From assembly GCA_964504195.1 (NCBI GenBank), contig CAZDDI010000020.1, forward strand, positions 1 to 62,559: a DNA stretch of 62,559 nucleotides, written 5' to 3'. A model generated the notes under the pieces. It saw only the letters and a list, made by a program, of their open reading frames with translations, had not been told where the DNA came from and did no database searches. Below are positions 1 through 8,281 of this stretch, piece by piece. Positions within the stretch are counted from its first letter, which is position 1; every line of letters starts with the position of its first letter. This DNA is from CAZDDI01 sp964504195. GTDB taxonomy: Bacteria; Chloroflexota; Anaerolineae; B4-G1; SLSP01. The translations under genes were made by a program, and so were the position numbers.

Positions 1-103
1 GATGTGATGTACAGTATACCTAATTTGCTGTAAACGTATTTCAGGACGGGTCAGCTAGTTTTGATTTGCCATTCGCCATTCGCTATTTTCGAAGGGGGTT
101 GCT

Positions 104-617
104 ATGAATAAGGTTGCTGTTCTGTTATTGGTCTGTGGAATGTTGCTATTGAGCAGGTGTGCTTTCATTGTTACTCAACCTGATCGGGATGCCGAGATGC
201 CCAATCCTGCCTCGGTCTATTGCACCGATAACGGTGGTACGCTCGAAATCCGTACNNNNNNNNNNNNNNNNNNNNNNNNNNNNNNNNNNNNNNNNNNNNN
301 NNNNNNNNNNNNNNNNNNNNNNNNNNNNNNNNNNNNNNNNNNNNNNNNNNNNNNNTGGTGGGCAGTATGGCGTGTGCATCTTCGCCGATGGTAGCGAGTG
401 CGATGAATGGGCCTACTTTCGTGGTGAGTGCGCACCCGGCGAAGCATCCCCCCCTGTGGGCCTTGCCAATCCTGCCTCGGTCTATTGCACCGATAACGGT
501 GGTACGCTCGAAATCCGTACCGCCGAGGATGGTGGGCAGTATGGCGTGTGCATCTTCGCCGATGGTAGCGAGTGCGATGAATGGACCTACTTTCGTGGTG
601 AGTGTAGCCCTGAGTAG
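104..617 (+). CDS. DUF333-repeat exported protein, interrupted by assembly gap
   Basis: The N-terminus is a hydrophobic export signal (MNKVAVLLLVCGMLLLSRC). A Cys at residue 19 resembles a lipobox, but Arg at -1 is atypical, so lipidation is uncertain. The rest consists of DUF333 units (NPASVYCTDNGGTLEIR ... GGQYGVCIFADGSECDEW-x-YFRGEC), each with conserved cysteines. One unit spans the gap and a second is complete at about 466-605. The frame before the gap and the frame after it differ only because 100 Ns were inserted. The missing piece, judged from the second unit, is 9 bp or 9 + 174n, which restores one frame of at least 140 residues. DUF333 proteins are small periplasmic or cell-surface proteins of unknown function (some annotated as putative hemolysins). 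The start has a purine-rich GAAGGGGG Shine-Dalgarno site. Confidence 0.7.
256..355. other. 100-N scaffold gap inside a tandem repeat
   Basis: Exactly 100 Ns, the usual placeholder for a gap of unknown size. The flanks are the two halves of one 174-bp DUF333 repeat that is nearly identical to the next copy (357 and 531 begin the same words). The gap is therefore most simply a collapsed or unresolved repeat. Confidence 0.9.
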
Positions 618-618
618 C

Positions 619-690
619 GTGCCCTGAGCTTGTCGAAGGGCACGCGAACCGGAACCGTTTGCCTTCGACAGGCTCAGGCAACGGGATTGC
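619..690. repeat. Pair of REP-like hairpins with TGAGC-TTGTCGAA core
   Basis: Two adjacent imperfect hairpins follow the stop codon. The first is GTGCCCT ... AGGGCAC around CTGAGCTTGTCGAAGG (619-643). The second is GCCT ... AGGC around CCTTCGACAGGCTCAGG (about 657-684), with the same core inverted. A related hairpin lies at 10986-11039. They could act as a transcript end for the upstream gene. Weak GCGTGAAAC-type words follow at 711-735. Confidence 0.6.
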
Positions 691-819
691 GTAAGTTTTG
701 GTGAAGTCAGAATTTCACGCATCACGTTTCACGCCTTCTCACTTGCTTTTCCATGCGTCTTCGAGTAAGATGAAATTAGCCCTGGTTCGCTTCTTGCGGG
801 CCGGGCTAAGGAGGCGCGC

Positions 820-1656
820 ATGGATACTACCACGCTCGTTGTTGTCATAACCATTGTGTTATTTGCGTTGGGCATCGCTGTGCTGCTAATGACACGCCGC
901 CGCGATTTCACCTCCATTGATCCCGGCATTTACCCCCCTACGCCCGCTACACCTACCGATTTACCTACCGAAGTGGCGCAGCTCCTCGCGGCGCGGCAAA
1001 AAATTGCAGCAATCAAGCGGGTGCGTGAAGTGACCGACTGGGGACTGAAAGAGGCCAAAGACTACGTCGAAGCACTTGAACGTGGCAATACAGTCTCCAC
1101 CCCCGTTTCCACAGCGTCAGGGTCGGCTGCGCTTGGAACGGCGGACTTGCCGCCAGCAGTGAAGACCCTGTTAGAAAAGGGGCGCAAAATCGAGGCGGTC
1201 AAACTCGTGCGCGAGGCTACCGGCTGGGGATTAAAAGAAGTCAAAGACTATGTGGACGCCCTCGAAAGCGGCGCATCGCCGCCTGCGCCGCTCCCGCAAC
1301 CGTTGCGTGAGCCGCCCATAGCATCAGGCATTACCCCAGAACTTGCTGCCGAAGTGCGCCAGCTGTTGGCACGGCGGCAAAAAATTGAGGCGGTCAAGCG
1401 TGTACGGATGGCAACGGGCTGGGGACTCAAAGAAGCCAAAGCCTACGTGGACGCTATCGAACGCGATCCGCTCAACACTCCCCAGATTGCACCGTCGCTC
1501 GGTGTTGCACCAATTGCGGAACTCACGCCAGAGATCATTATCGAAGTGCGCCAGCTGTTGACACGCGGGCAGAAAATCGAGGCGGTCAAGCGTGTGCGGA
1601 TGGCAACGGGGTGGGGACTCAGGGAGTCCAAAGCGTATGTGGATGCGCTGAGGTGA
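820..1656 (+). CDS. Membrane-anchored protein with four bL12 C-terminal-domain-like repeats
   Basis: 278 residues with a strong AAGGAGG site ahead of the ATG. Residues 6-24 form one transmembrane helix, followed by a basic RRR stop-transfer patch. Four repeats of about 38 residues follow (roughly 48-87, 109-148, 175-214, 239-278), each of the form VRQLL-x3-KIEAVKRVR followed by MATGWGLKEAKAYVDALE. This matches the helix-turn-helix half of the ribosomal bL12 C-terminal domain (family pattern VIKxVRexTGLGLKEAKdlVe), the part that contacts translation GTPases. Pro/Ala-rich linkers separate the repeats, and repeats 3 and 4 are nearly identical, which suggests recent duplication. The topology predicts that the repeats face the cytoplasm, because the helix is N-terminal and followed by positive charges. 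The function is unknown; binding a GTPase at the membrane is inference. Confidence 0.85.
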   Translation: MDTTTLVVVITIVLFALGIAVLLMTRRRDFTSIDPGIYPPTPATPTDLPTEVAQLLAARQKIAAIKRVREVTDWGLKEAKDYVEALERGNTVSTPVSTASGSAALGTADLPPAVKTLLEKGRKIEAVKLVREATGWGLKEVKDYVDALESGASPPAPLPQPLREPPIASGITPELAAEVRQLLARRQKIEAVKRVRMATGWGLKEAKAYVDAIERDPLNTPQIAPSLGVAPIAELTPEIIIEVRQLLTRGQKIEAVKRVRMATGWGLRESKAYVDALR

Positions 1657-1671
1657 TCCGGTGATTTTTGC

Positions 1672-2697
1672 CTAGATTTCTCGCGCCGTGAGTTCGCCGC
1701 GCAGATCGGTTTGCATGAGCGCCTTCACCCGCTCCGTGCCTGTGTGTCGGTTGAAGAGATATACCAGCTTGGTGAGCGCGGCCTCTGCGGTCATATCGTA
1801 CCCGCTGATGACGCCTGCGCGGGCCAGCGCCGAACCGGTGGCATACTCACTCTGATCCACGCTGCCGCGCAGACATTGCGTGCAGTTGACGATGACCACG
1901 CCGCGTGCGGTGGCTTCAGCCAGCGCCGCCATAAATTCCCCGTTATCGGTTGGGCCGTTGCCCGCGCCATACGTCTCCAGCACCAGCCCCTTGAGCGGCG
2001 GCTTGAGCACATTGCGCACCACTTCAGCGGTGATGCCAGGGAACAGCCGTAACGCGCCCACTGAGGCTTCTCGCAGCGACTTCACCAGCAGCGATGTGTC
2101 GGCGGGTGGCGCAGCGCGCACCAGCCGCCGGTTCACCTCGATGGTGATGCCTACCGTTGCCAGCGGCGGATAGTTGGGCGAGGCGAATGCATCGAAGCCT
2201 ACTGCATCCACTTTGGTGGCGCGGCAACCGCGCAACAGCTTGTCGCCAAAGTAGAGGCAGACTTCGGGGATGGGATGCTCGGCGGCGAGCAAGAGCGCCG
2301 TTACCAGATTGTCGCGCGCATCGTTGCGTACCTCGCATAGCGGGATTTGTGAGCCGGTGAGGATGATTGGCTTGCTCAAACCTTCCAGCATAAAAGCCAG
2401 CGCCGAGGCCGTGTAGGCCATCGTGTCCGTACCGTGAAGTACCACGAAGCCGTCGTAATCATCATAGTGGGCGGCGATGTCGTCAGCAATTTGCAGCCAC
2501 TCGGCGGGCGTCATGTTCGAGGAATCCAGCAGTGGCGCGTATTCATGGATGGTGAAGGTGGGGAGCTCTGGGTGGCGCAGTTCTTCGAGCGCGCTCAGCT
2601 GTTCGGCGAGGTAGCCGCACGCAGGCGCGTAGCCGTCGGGCGTGCGTTGCATCCCAATCGTGCCGCCGGTGTAGGCGATGTAGACCTGTTTGGGCAT
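1672..2697 (-). CDS. ansA: Type I (cytosolic) L-asparaginase
   Basis: Hydrolyses L-asparagine to aspartate and ammonia in the cytoplasm. 341 residues, normal for the family, with no signal peptide, which argues for the type I enzyme. The first catalytic Thr lies in YTGGTIGM (Thr13). The second Thr-Asp pair is in HGTDTMAYT (Thr90-Asp91), and the Lys of the second triad is in the RATKVDA segment. It is the last gene of a three-gene minus-strand operon. Its ATG overlaps the stop of the membrane-protein gene upstream (TGATG), so translation is probably coupled. Confidence 0.93.
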   Translation of the reverse strand: MPKQVYIAYTGGTIGMQRTPDGYAPACGYLAEQLSALEELRHPELPTFTIHEYAPLLDSSNMTPAEWLQIADDIAAHYDDYDGFVVLHGTDTMAYTASALAFMLEGLSKPIILTGSQIPLCEVRNDARDNLVTALLLAAEHPIPEVCLYFGDKLLRGCRATKVDAVGFDAFASPNYPPLATVGITIEVNRRLVRAAPPADTSLLVKSLREASVGALRLFPGITAEVVRNVLKPPLKGLVLETYGAGNGPTDNGEFMAALAEATARGVVIVNCTQCLRGSVDQSEYATGSALARAGVISGYDMTAEAALTKLVYLFNRHTGTERVKALMQTDLRGELTAREI

Positions 2698-3185
2698 CAG
2701 CGTAGCACTTCGAGCAGCAAAATCAGCGCGTAGCCACCCACATATAACCCGGTGAGCAGATACAACACTGGGCGAGGCACGTCGCGCACGCCGAAGCCGG
2801 AGATTTTGAGGAAGACGATTTTTACCAGATCACCAGCCAGCATCAGAAAACAGAAGAACAGCAGTAGCGTACCTGGGCCATGCACGGCGGTGAGCGCCAG
2901 CGTCATCCCCCAGTGCGCTACGTTGTTGAGGATGACAAATCCCATGGCGATGATTTCCCGCTCCAGATAGCGGTCGTAGATGGCGAAGGTCAGCCCCAGG
3001 GACATCAGCCCCATGATGACGAGCTGCGCCAGCCGCCAGCCGCCCGGCAGCACGTAAGGCCCGCCGCCGAGCGCGCGGGCCAGGGTGACAATCGCCACTG
3101 CATGGGCCGCGAGCTTGATGCCTGTTTCGACCCAGCCCAGCGGGTGCCATTGGGAAATATGCCAGCGTTTGGGAGTGGTCGCCAT
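2697..3185 (-). CDS. Small polytopic membrane protein, unknown function
   Basis: 162 residues from the ATG at 3185, which overlaps the upstream stop as TAATG. A longer in-frame start exists but lies inside the upstream gene. There are about four to five hydrophobic helices (approximately residues 24-42, 50-70, 77-97, 101-125, 138-160) with short loops. I do not recognise a family. The overlaps on both sides place it firmly in an operon with a 105-residue soluble protein and asparaginase. Confidence 0.75.
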   Translation of the reverse strand: MATTPKRWHISQWHPLGWVETGIKLAAHAVAIVTLARALGGGPYVLPGGWRLAQLVIMGLMSLGLTFAIYDRYLEREIIAMGFVILNNVAHWGMTLALTAVHGPGTLLLFFCFLMLAGDLVKIVFLKISGFGVRDVPRPVLYLLTGLYVGGYALILLLEVLR

Positions 3186-3502
3186 TAGCGAATCCGTTCT
3201 TTCTCGCAGTAGCTGGGCCAACCGTGCGGTAAATCCATCTCGCACACATCTGAATCAGCGGGATAATGTTCTAGCTCTAGTGAAAATTCTAACCCATTGC
3301 CGAGCTCTTCGAGCGCGTCTGCCAATGCAGCATTGCGCCCGCGTACCGCAGGCAACTGCTCGCGCAGCCAGTTGGCGGCTTGTAATTGCCCGCTTGCCGG
3401 AAACTTCACTAGCGTTACCTCGCCCTTGCCGATAGCATCCAGCAGAGCCTCAGTGGTATCGTAGCCCATCATCTTTACAATCTCGCTGCCTCGGTTGATC
3501 AT
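3185..3502 (-). CDS. Hypothetical acidic 105-residue protein
   Basis: The start is set at the ATG at 3502, because AAGGAG lies 7 nt upstream on the minus strand; a longer open frame runs through the promoter and palindrome and is unlikely to be translated. The protein is soluble and acidic (MINRGSEIVKMMGY ... DLPHGWPSYCEKERIR) with no signal or membrane segment. I do not recognise the family. It is the first gene of the operon leading to ansA. A palindrome lies at its predicted mRNA 5' end. Confidence 0.65.
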   Translation of the reverse strand: MINRGSEIVKMMGYDTTEALLDAIGKGEVTLVKFPASGQLQAANWLREQLPAVRGRNAALADALEELGNGLEFSLELEHYPADSDVCEMDLPHGWPSYCEKERIR

Positions 3503-3536
3503 GGTTTTTACTCCTTGTTGTGGATGGTCTTTTTGC

Positions 3537-3574
3537 TTACCCTTGCGAAGGTTCAGAAACCTTCGTAAGGGTAA
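3537..3574. repeat. Palindrome at the 5' end of the ansA-operon transcript
   Basis: TTACCCTTGCGAAGGT (3537-3552) pairs with ACCTTCGTAAGGGTAA (3559-3574), 15 of 16 positions. On the minus strand it begins at about the predicted transcription start and ends about 22 nt before the Shine-Dalgarno site. It could be a leader hairpin or a dispersed palindrome. Confidence 0.6.
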
Positions 3575-3579
3575 AATCC

Positions 3580-3606
3580 AGTATACCCCGAATTGAGGGA
3601 TGTCAA
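3580..3606 (-). promoter_or_regulatory. Probable sigma-70-type promoter of the 3502-1672 operon
   Basis: Read on the minus strand: TTGACA (3606-3601), a 15-bp spacer, then TATACT (3585-3580). The spacer is short, but both hexamers are near consensus and the -10 sits in GGTATACTGG. Confidence 0.5.
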
Positions 3607-3676
3607 CTATTGGCTTGTACAAACGCATCGAGCGCGCTGGTGTTAGCAGCGCGCTCGGTTGATTCATCAGATAACG

Positions 3677-6600
3677 TTACGGCTCCGCAATCAATACCGT
3701 GTGCGGATGCTCGCCCGCCGTCTCGATTTCACGGATGAGGATGAGCGTTTGCGCGTCCAGCACGGCCACGCGGTTCTCGTTCGGCAGTGTGACCAGGACG
3801 ATGCCGCCCTGCGCCGCCAGCCCTTTCGGGTGCCCATTGAGCGGAACGGTACGGAGGTAAGGATATGCCTGTACGCCCCGCAGCACCAACGGCAGGTAGA
3901 CTTGATGCGCGCCCGCAGGGAGCGACGGCTCTGTGGCGGGGTGGGGGGCTTCCCCGCACGGCCCTTCCGCCAGCACCGTGAGCGATCCCTCGACATAGTT
4001 GCTGATGTAAGCGCACTGACCTAGCACTGCCAGCCCCTGCCCGCCATAACCCGGATCGTTGGGGTCTTGAATCCCTGTCGGATACACGGCTATTTGCGTC
4101 AGCGTCGCCGCGTCATAGACGCGCAGCTCGTTCAGTTGCGCAAAGGCGACATAGACGCGGTCGGTGTTCGGATTGTAAGCCACCGCGTAAGGCGCATCCT
4201 GCCCGGTGGAGACGGCCTGCTCGAAGGTGTACCCGCTGCCGGTAGGCGTGATGACCCACAGCCCCATCCCGCCCATGTAGCGCTTGGTGGCATAGATGCG
4301 GTTGCGGGTCGTATCGGCGGCCACGCCGAAGAAGCCAAAATCGTAAATGCCGAATTGATCGGGGCTAAGCCGCGCTACGACCGCGCCGGTGGCATGGTCA
4401 ATCACGGTGATGCCTTCGCCGCCGCTGTGATTGGCGACATAGATGCGCCCGTCCAGCGCGGCCATGTAAGTGGGATGCCGCCCCACCTCCACCGTGTTGG
4501 CGGGCGCGTGCGTGGTCAAATCGAAGCTGGAGACGGTGCTGGTGAAGATACTATCCTCGAAGTTGGCGACATAGAGCCGCCCGCCCCAGGCCGCCATGCC
4601 GAAAGGCATTGGCCCAGCCGGGATACTGCCCAGCGCGGTGAAGTTGCTGGCGGAAAAGACCTCGACCGTATCCGAATCTCGCGCGGCGACATAGATGCGC
4701 GTGTTGGTGCGCACGGGCGTATCATCGTAGGAGACGTTGTTGCTCATGTCGCACTCCACCTCCGCCCCGGCGATGTTGACCTGATTGAATACCCGATCCA
4801 CGCCGAGCGGGAAATCCTCGATGACCTGCACGATGAACACCGCCTCGCCGCCCATGCCGGGGGCCAATGTGCCCACATCAAGGGTGTACCGCCCGCCGCC
4901 AGTGGAAACCCAATTCCCGCCGATGTAGCGCGTGTAGGCGGGCAGCTGCTCGGTCAACACCACGTCGGTCGCCGTTGCCACGCCGCTGTTGACGTAGAGA
5001 ATCGTGTAACTGATGATGTCACCAGGGCGGACGTAGTCGCGTTGGGCGGTCAACTGTGCGCGTGGCGCACCGTACAGCTGCCGCTCGATCTGCTGCCGCA
5101 GGAACGTGACCGCGCGCGGCGTCGGGCCGACGTTGTCGTTCTTCACCACGACCAAATCAGGGCCAAAGTCCACCACAGAGACCAGCGTGAAGCGATGCCC
5201 GCCGCTAATCTCGATGGTGTTGGTGATGTACCCCGCGCCGGTGATGGGGTAAGTGGGACTGAGGCGCACGGACAGCACCGGGCCTGTGGCGGTGGTATTC
5301 GCCGGAATCGCGGGGATGCTGGTGGTGCATTGTCCCAGCGTGCAGCTCCACGGCCCTACTGGCGACCCGGCATACGTCACCTCGGCAGGCAGTGTATCGG
5401 TGAGCGGCACATGGCTGTAGCTGATGAGCGTGCTGGTGTTGGTGTAGCGCGGCGTGTAGTAGAAGACATCCCCCGGCGCAATACACATCGGCGCGGATTT
5501 CGAGATGCGCAGGGCGCGCCGCACCACAGGCGTATCCTCGTAGTTGCAATTATCAGCCGGGTTGGCTTCCGGCTCGGCGGCGAACGTACACACCTGGTTG
5601 ATGAGGTTTTTCACGCCTTCGGGGATGGGATCATTGACCCGGACAATCATATAGGTAAGGAAGCCGCTGCCGGGCGGGAGCGATGGCACGGTGAGCGTGT
5701 AGATACGCCCGTCGGCAGTTGCCCAGCCGAAGCCGCGCTCCAGATAGGTGGCGTGGAGCGGTAAGGTCTCGGTCAGCACAATGTTGGTGGCCGTTTCCGG
5801 GCCGTTGTTGAAGAGCGCGATAGTGTAGGTGACGACATCGCCCTCGTAGACATACTCGCGGTGGAGCGTGGCAGGGCGCGCGCTGTGCAGCCAGCGCGCC
5901 AGGGGCGTCTCGGCGGCAAGGAAGGGCGTGCTTGGGCCGACGTTATCATCCTTGATGACGACCAGATCCACATAGCCGGGGCAGGTCACGGTTACGGGCG
6001 GCGCGGCGGCAAGGTTGTTGCTGAGGTTGCTATCTGCGGTAGCCGTGTGTAAAGTCGCTGTGTTGACCAGGGTGGTATTGCACAAGGCGGCTGTTTGCTC
6101 CACCCCCATCACCAGCGTGAAACTCCCCGTCGCGGCGGGGGGCAGGTTGGGCAGCGCCCAGCGTACCCCGCCGGGCAACACCGTGACCTGCAGGCCGCTA
6201 TTATCCGCGAGGTACTGCGTCCCGGCGGGCAGGGTATCGGTCAACACCACCTGGTTGGCGAGCGCGCCGCCTAGATTGGTGTAGCTCAGCGTATAGGTGA
6301 TGCGCTCCCCTAGCGCAACTTCGGTGATAGCCGTTGTTTTGCTGATGGCGACATCGGTGGCGGTGAAGGTCACGGTGGCCGTGACCGGATAGCCGCAAAA
6401 GCCCGTCGCGGTGACGATGGCCGTCCCGACGGTGGGGGCGGCGGTCAGCGTGAAGCCGGCCTCGCCCTGCGCGTTGATGACGACCTGCGGCGTGTTGAGC
6501 GTCCCCAGGCTCGTCGTCAGCGTCACCGCGCGCGGATTGGGGGCGAAGGCGGGCGCACCGGGCGGGAGCGTGGGCACCAACGTCCCATCCGGCGCGCGGA

Positions 6601-7816
6601 AGGTCACGGTGAGCGCCGTGCTGGATACTCCATCGGCAGGCAGCGCGGCGACTTCTGCCGCCAGTCCCAGTGTGATGGGCGTGCTGGCGTGTACCGGCCC
6701 GAAGATGGCCGTCGTCGGGACGTTCGTGCCCCACCAGTTGGCGGGCGCGGTCATGCTGCCGCCCGCATTGCGCAGCGCGTACCCCTCCAGCGCGCAGAGC
6801 GCGTTGCCTTGCGTCGCCAGCACGGGGAACGGCATACTCGTGGCATCGAACACCAGCGCATCGCTGTGCTGATCGAGGATGATGTTCCGCTCGACCGCTA
6901 TGGTGGAGGTAGCGGTCACAACCACCGCGCCCTGCGCCGCCGGGCCGCTGCCCAGGATGAGATTGTCGCGAAGCGTGCCTAAATCCTGCCTCCATAGTAC
7001 AATTGCGCTGTCATGGTCATTGAGATAGAGTGAGTTGCTGAGGACTTCGTTGCGTGTGCCCAATTCCAGGCGAATGCCGTTGCGTCCGACGCTATGGATT
7101 TGATTCTGCACAAGCTGGTTCTGCGAGCCGCCCACCGTGGTCACAGCAGCAAAGTGGATGCCGTGCTCTGCGATGTTGTAGAGTGTGTTGTGGCTGATGA
7201 CGTTGTTGAACGCCTCATTGAGCGATAGCCCGTTGCGGCAATCGTGGAAGACGTTGTGGCTGATGGTGCTGTTGTCGGTATCCCCGCTGATGGCCCCATC
7301 ACGGCTGCCAGGGCCGCCGTTGTAGCGGAAGAGGCTGTGCGTGATCTCGACACCGTCTTCATCGTTGATCTTGACGCCGGTGCGGGCATACTCGATGCTG
7401 GTGTAGCGGATGATGTCCTGATCGGGTTGCGTGTCGTCTTCGATGATGATGCCGATCCAGTCGCCGGGCGCGGGCGACGCGGCGGCGGAGGTGAACGTGA
7501 TGGCGCGGGTAGCTGCCCCCAGCGCGTGCAACGTCCCCAGCACCTGCATCTGCGCACCGGGAGAGAATCGCACTTGCGTGCCGCTGATGGGCGGGGTGAT
7601 GCTCAACGTCACGCCGGGCATGATGGCGACCGTGTCCGTCGTGACCAGGTAGCAATCGCCGTTCCAGGTGGTATCTGCCGTGATATTGGTGGCTATGGTG
7701 ACACAACTTGTGGTAAGTGTGGGGGCGGCGGCGGCGTGATCGAGTCCGGTCATCAGACCTACGAGCATGAACACAGCCAATAGGAGTGTTCCTAACAACA
7801 GAATGGTTTTATACAT
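3677..7816 (-). CDS. Giant secreted protein: beta-helix, Ig-like, four DUF11 domains, YVTN-type propeller
   Basis: 1379 residues. The ATG is preceded by AGGAGGG, and residues 1-31 form a signal peptide ending in AAAA. About 100-345 is a NosD/pectate-lyase-like right-handed beta-helix (many N-x-I-x-x-N rungs). About 385-480 is an invasin/Big-type Ig domain (ALTVTFRAPDGTLVP). About 485-1030 holds four DUF11 (conserved repeat) domains with the typical GDxVTYTI-x-NxG and DTLPA signatures. About 1040-1379 is a YncE-like propeller (RIYVAARDSDTVEVF, RIYVANHSGGEGITVI). DUF11 copies 2 and 4 share an unusual K-x-DNVGP insertion after the first strand. VYLPLVLRG near residue 1305 matches the end of the other giant secreted protein here. 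Likely a cell-surface adhesin or matrix protein; the substrate cannot be seen. Confidence 0.85.
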   Translation of the reverse strand: MYKTILLLGTLLLAVFMLVGLMTGLDHAAAAPTLTTSCVTIATNITADTTWNGDCYLVTTDTVAIMPGVTLSITPPISGTQVRFSPGAQMQVLGTLHALGAATRAITFTSAAASPAPGDWIGIIIEDDTQPDQDIIRYTSIEYARTGVKINDEDGVEITHSLFRYNGGPGSRDGAISGDTDNSTISHNVFHDCRNGLSLNEAFNNVISHNTLYNIAEHGIHFAAVTTVGGSQNQLVQNQIHSVGRNGIRLELGTRNEVLSNSLYLNDHDSAIVLWRQDLGTLRDNLILGSGPAAQGAVVVTATSTIAVERNIILDQHSDALVFDATSMPFPVLATQGNALCALEGYALRNAGGSMTAPANWWGTNVPTTAIFGPVHASTPITLGLAAEVAALPADGVSSTALTVTFRAPDGTLVPTLPPGAPAFAPNPRAVTLTTSLGTLNTPQVVINAQGEAGFTLTAAPTVGTAIVTATGFCGYPVTATVTFTATDVAISKTTAITEVALGERITYTLSYTNLGGALANQVVLTDTLPAGTQYLADNSGLQVTVLPGGVRWALPNLPPAATGSFTLVMGVEQTAALCNTTLVNTATLHTATADSNLSNNLAAAPPVTVTCPGYVDLVVIKDDNVGPSTPFLAAETPLARWLHSARPATLHREYVYEGDVVTYTIALFNNGPETATNIVLTETLPLHATYLERGFGWATADGRIYTLTVPSLPPGSGFLTYMIVRVNDPIPEGVKNLINQVCTFAAEPEANPADNCNYEDTPVVRRALRISKSAPMCIAPGDVFYYTPRYTNTSTLISYSHVPLTDTLPAEVTYAGSPVGPWSCTLGQCTTSIPAIPANTTATGPVLSVRLSPTYPITGAGYITNTIEISGGHRFTLVSVVDFGPDLVVVKNDNVGPTPRAVTFLRQQIERQLYGAPRAQLTAQRDYVRPGDIISYTILYVNSGVATATDVVLTEQLPAYTRYIGGNWVSTGGGRYTLDVGTLAPGMGGEAVFIVQVIEDFPLGVDRVFNQVNIAGAEVECDMSNNVSYDDTPVRTNTRIYVAARDSDTVEVFSASNFTALGSIPAGPMPFGMAAWGGRLYVANFEDSIFTSTVSSFDLTTHAPANTVEVGRHPTYMAALDGRIYVANHSGGEGITVIDHATGAVVARLSPDQFGIYDFGFFGVAADTTRNRIYATKRYMGGMGLWVITPTGSGYTFEQAVSTGQDAPYAVAYNPNTDRVYVAFAQLNELRVYDAATLTQIAVYPTGIQDPNDPGYGGQGLAVLGQCAYISNYVEGSLTVLAEGPCGEAPHPATEPSLPAGAHQVYLPLVLRGVQAYPYLRTVPLNGHPKGLAAQGGIVLVTLPNENRVAVLDAQTLILIREIETAGEHPHTVLIAEP

Positions 7817-8207
7817 GAGCGTCCCTCCTTATAAAAATGGCGAATTGCAAATCTCAAATCTCAAATATTGCACCGTTGCGGAGCTGACGCTCTGCTTCGA
7901 GCAACCTGCAACCTGATATGTACATCCTGGCTCTGAGGGGAACGGCAGTTCCCCGAATTTTTGTGCAAAAAAAGCCCCCCGTTCGGGCGAGGCAATCCTC
8001 GTCAAGCCCGACAAGGGCAAAGCCGTTGGATATGTAGCGGGCTGGGTCGAGTTTGACGAAACGAGGATTGCCTCGCCCCAGCCACTGAAAAACCTGACAG
8101 AACGGCTTGGTGTGAGATTTTCAGCGGTCCTTATAGTTCGATTATAGAAGTGAAATAAATCGGCGCGGTTAAGGTTTTATTACAGTCGAATTACATCAAG
8201 CTTTGCT
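7817..8207. other. Intergenic region with leader word tract and a long inverted repeat
   Basis: No gene is supported here. Just upstream of the 7816 start lies the tract GCGAATTGCAAATCTCAAAT (minus-strand leader). Further on is the inverted repeat at 7985-8078. The remainder (8079-8207) is AT-richer sequence leading into the promoter at 8208. Confidence 0.7.
7985..8078. repeat. Perfect 18-bp inverted repeat, nested palindromic element
   Basis: GGGCGAGGCAATCCTCGT (7985-8002) is perfectly inverted at 8061-8078. Immediately inside, TCGTCAAGCCCGAC and GTCGAGTTTGACGA form a second imperfect arm pair. Size and structure fit a palindromic non-autonomous element of about 94 bp. I see no clear target duplication. 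Confidence 0.7.
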
Positions 8208-8235
8208 TTGACATGCTTGCCGTGTCGGGTACAAT
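8208..8235 (+). promoter_or_regulatory. Strong sigma-70-type promoter for the GT-C-like gene
   Basis: TTGACA (8208-8213), a 16-bp spacer, then TACAAT (8230-8235). The predicted start of transcription is near 8242. The first in-frame ATG (8213) therefore lies inside the promoter and cannot be the translation start. Confidence 0.75.
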
Positions 8236-8281
8236 GGCGTTGCTTTGTGTGGCGGCTTGTTGGAAATTGGAGGTGAATTCT

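Noticed and set aside
104..394. Two separate short genes on either side of the N gap
   Set aside because: Both frames encode parts of the same DUF333 repeat, and the shift is caused by the artificial 100-N length; a 9-bp or 9 + 174n filling joins them.
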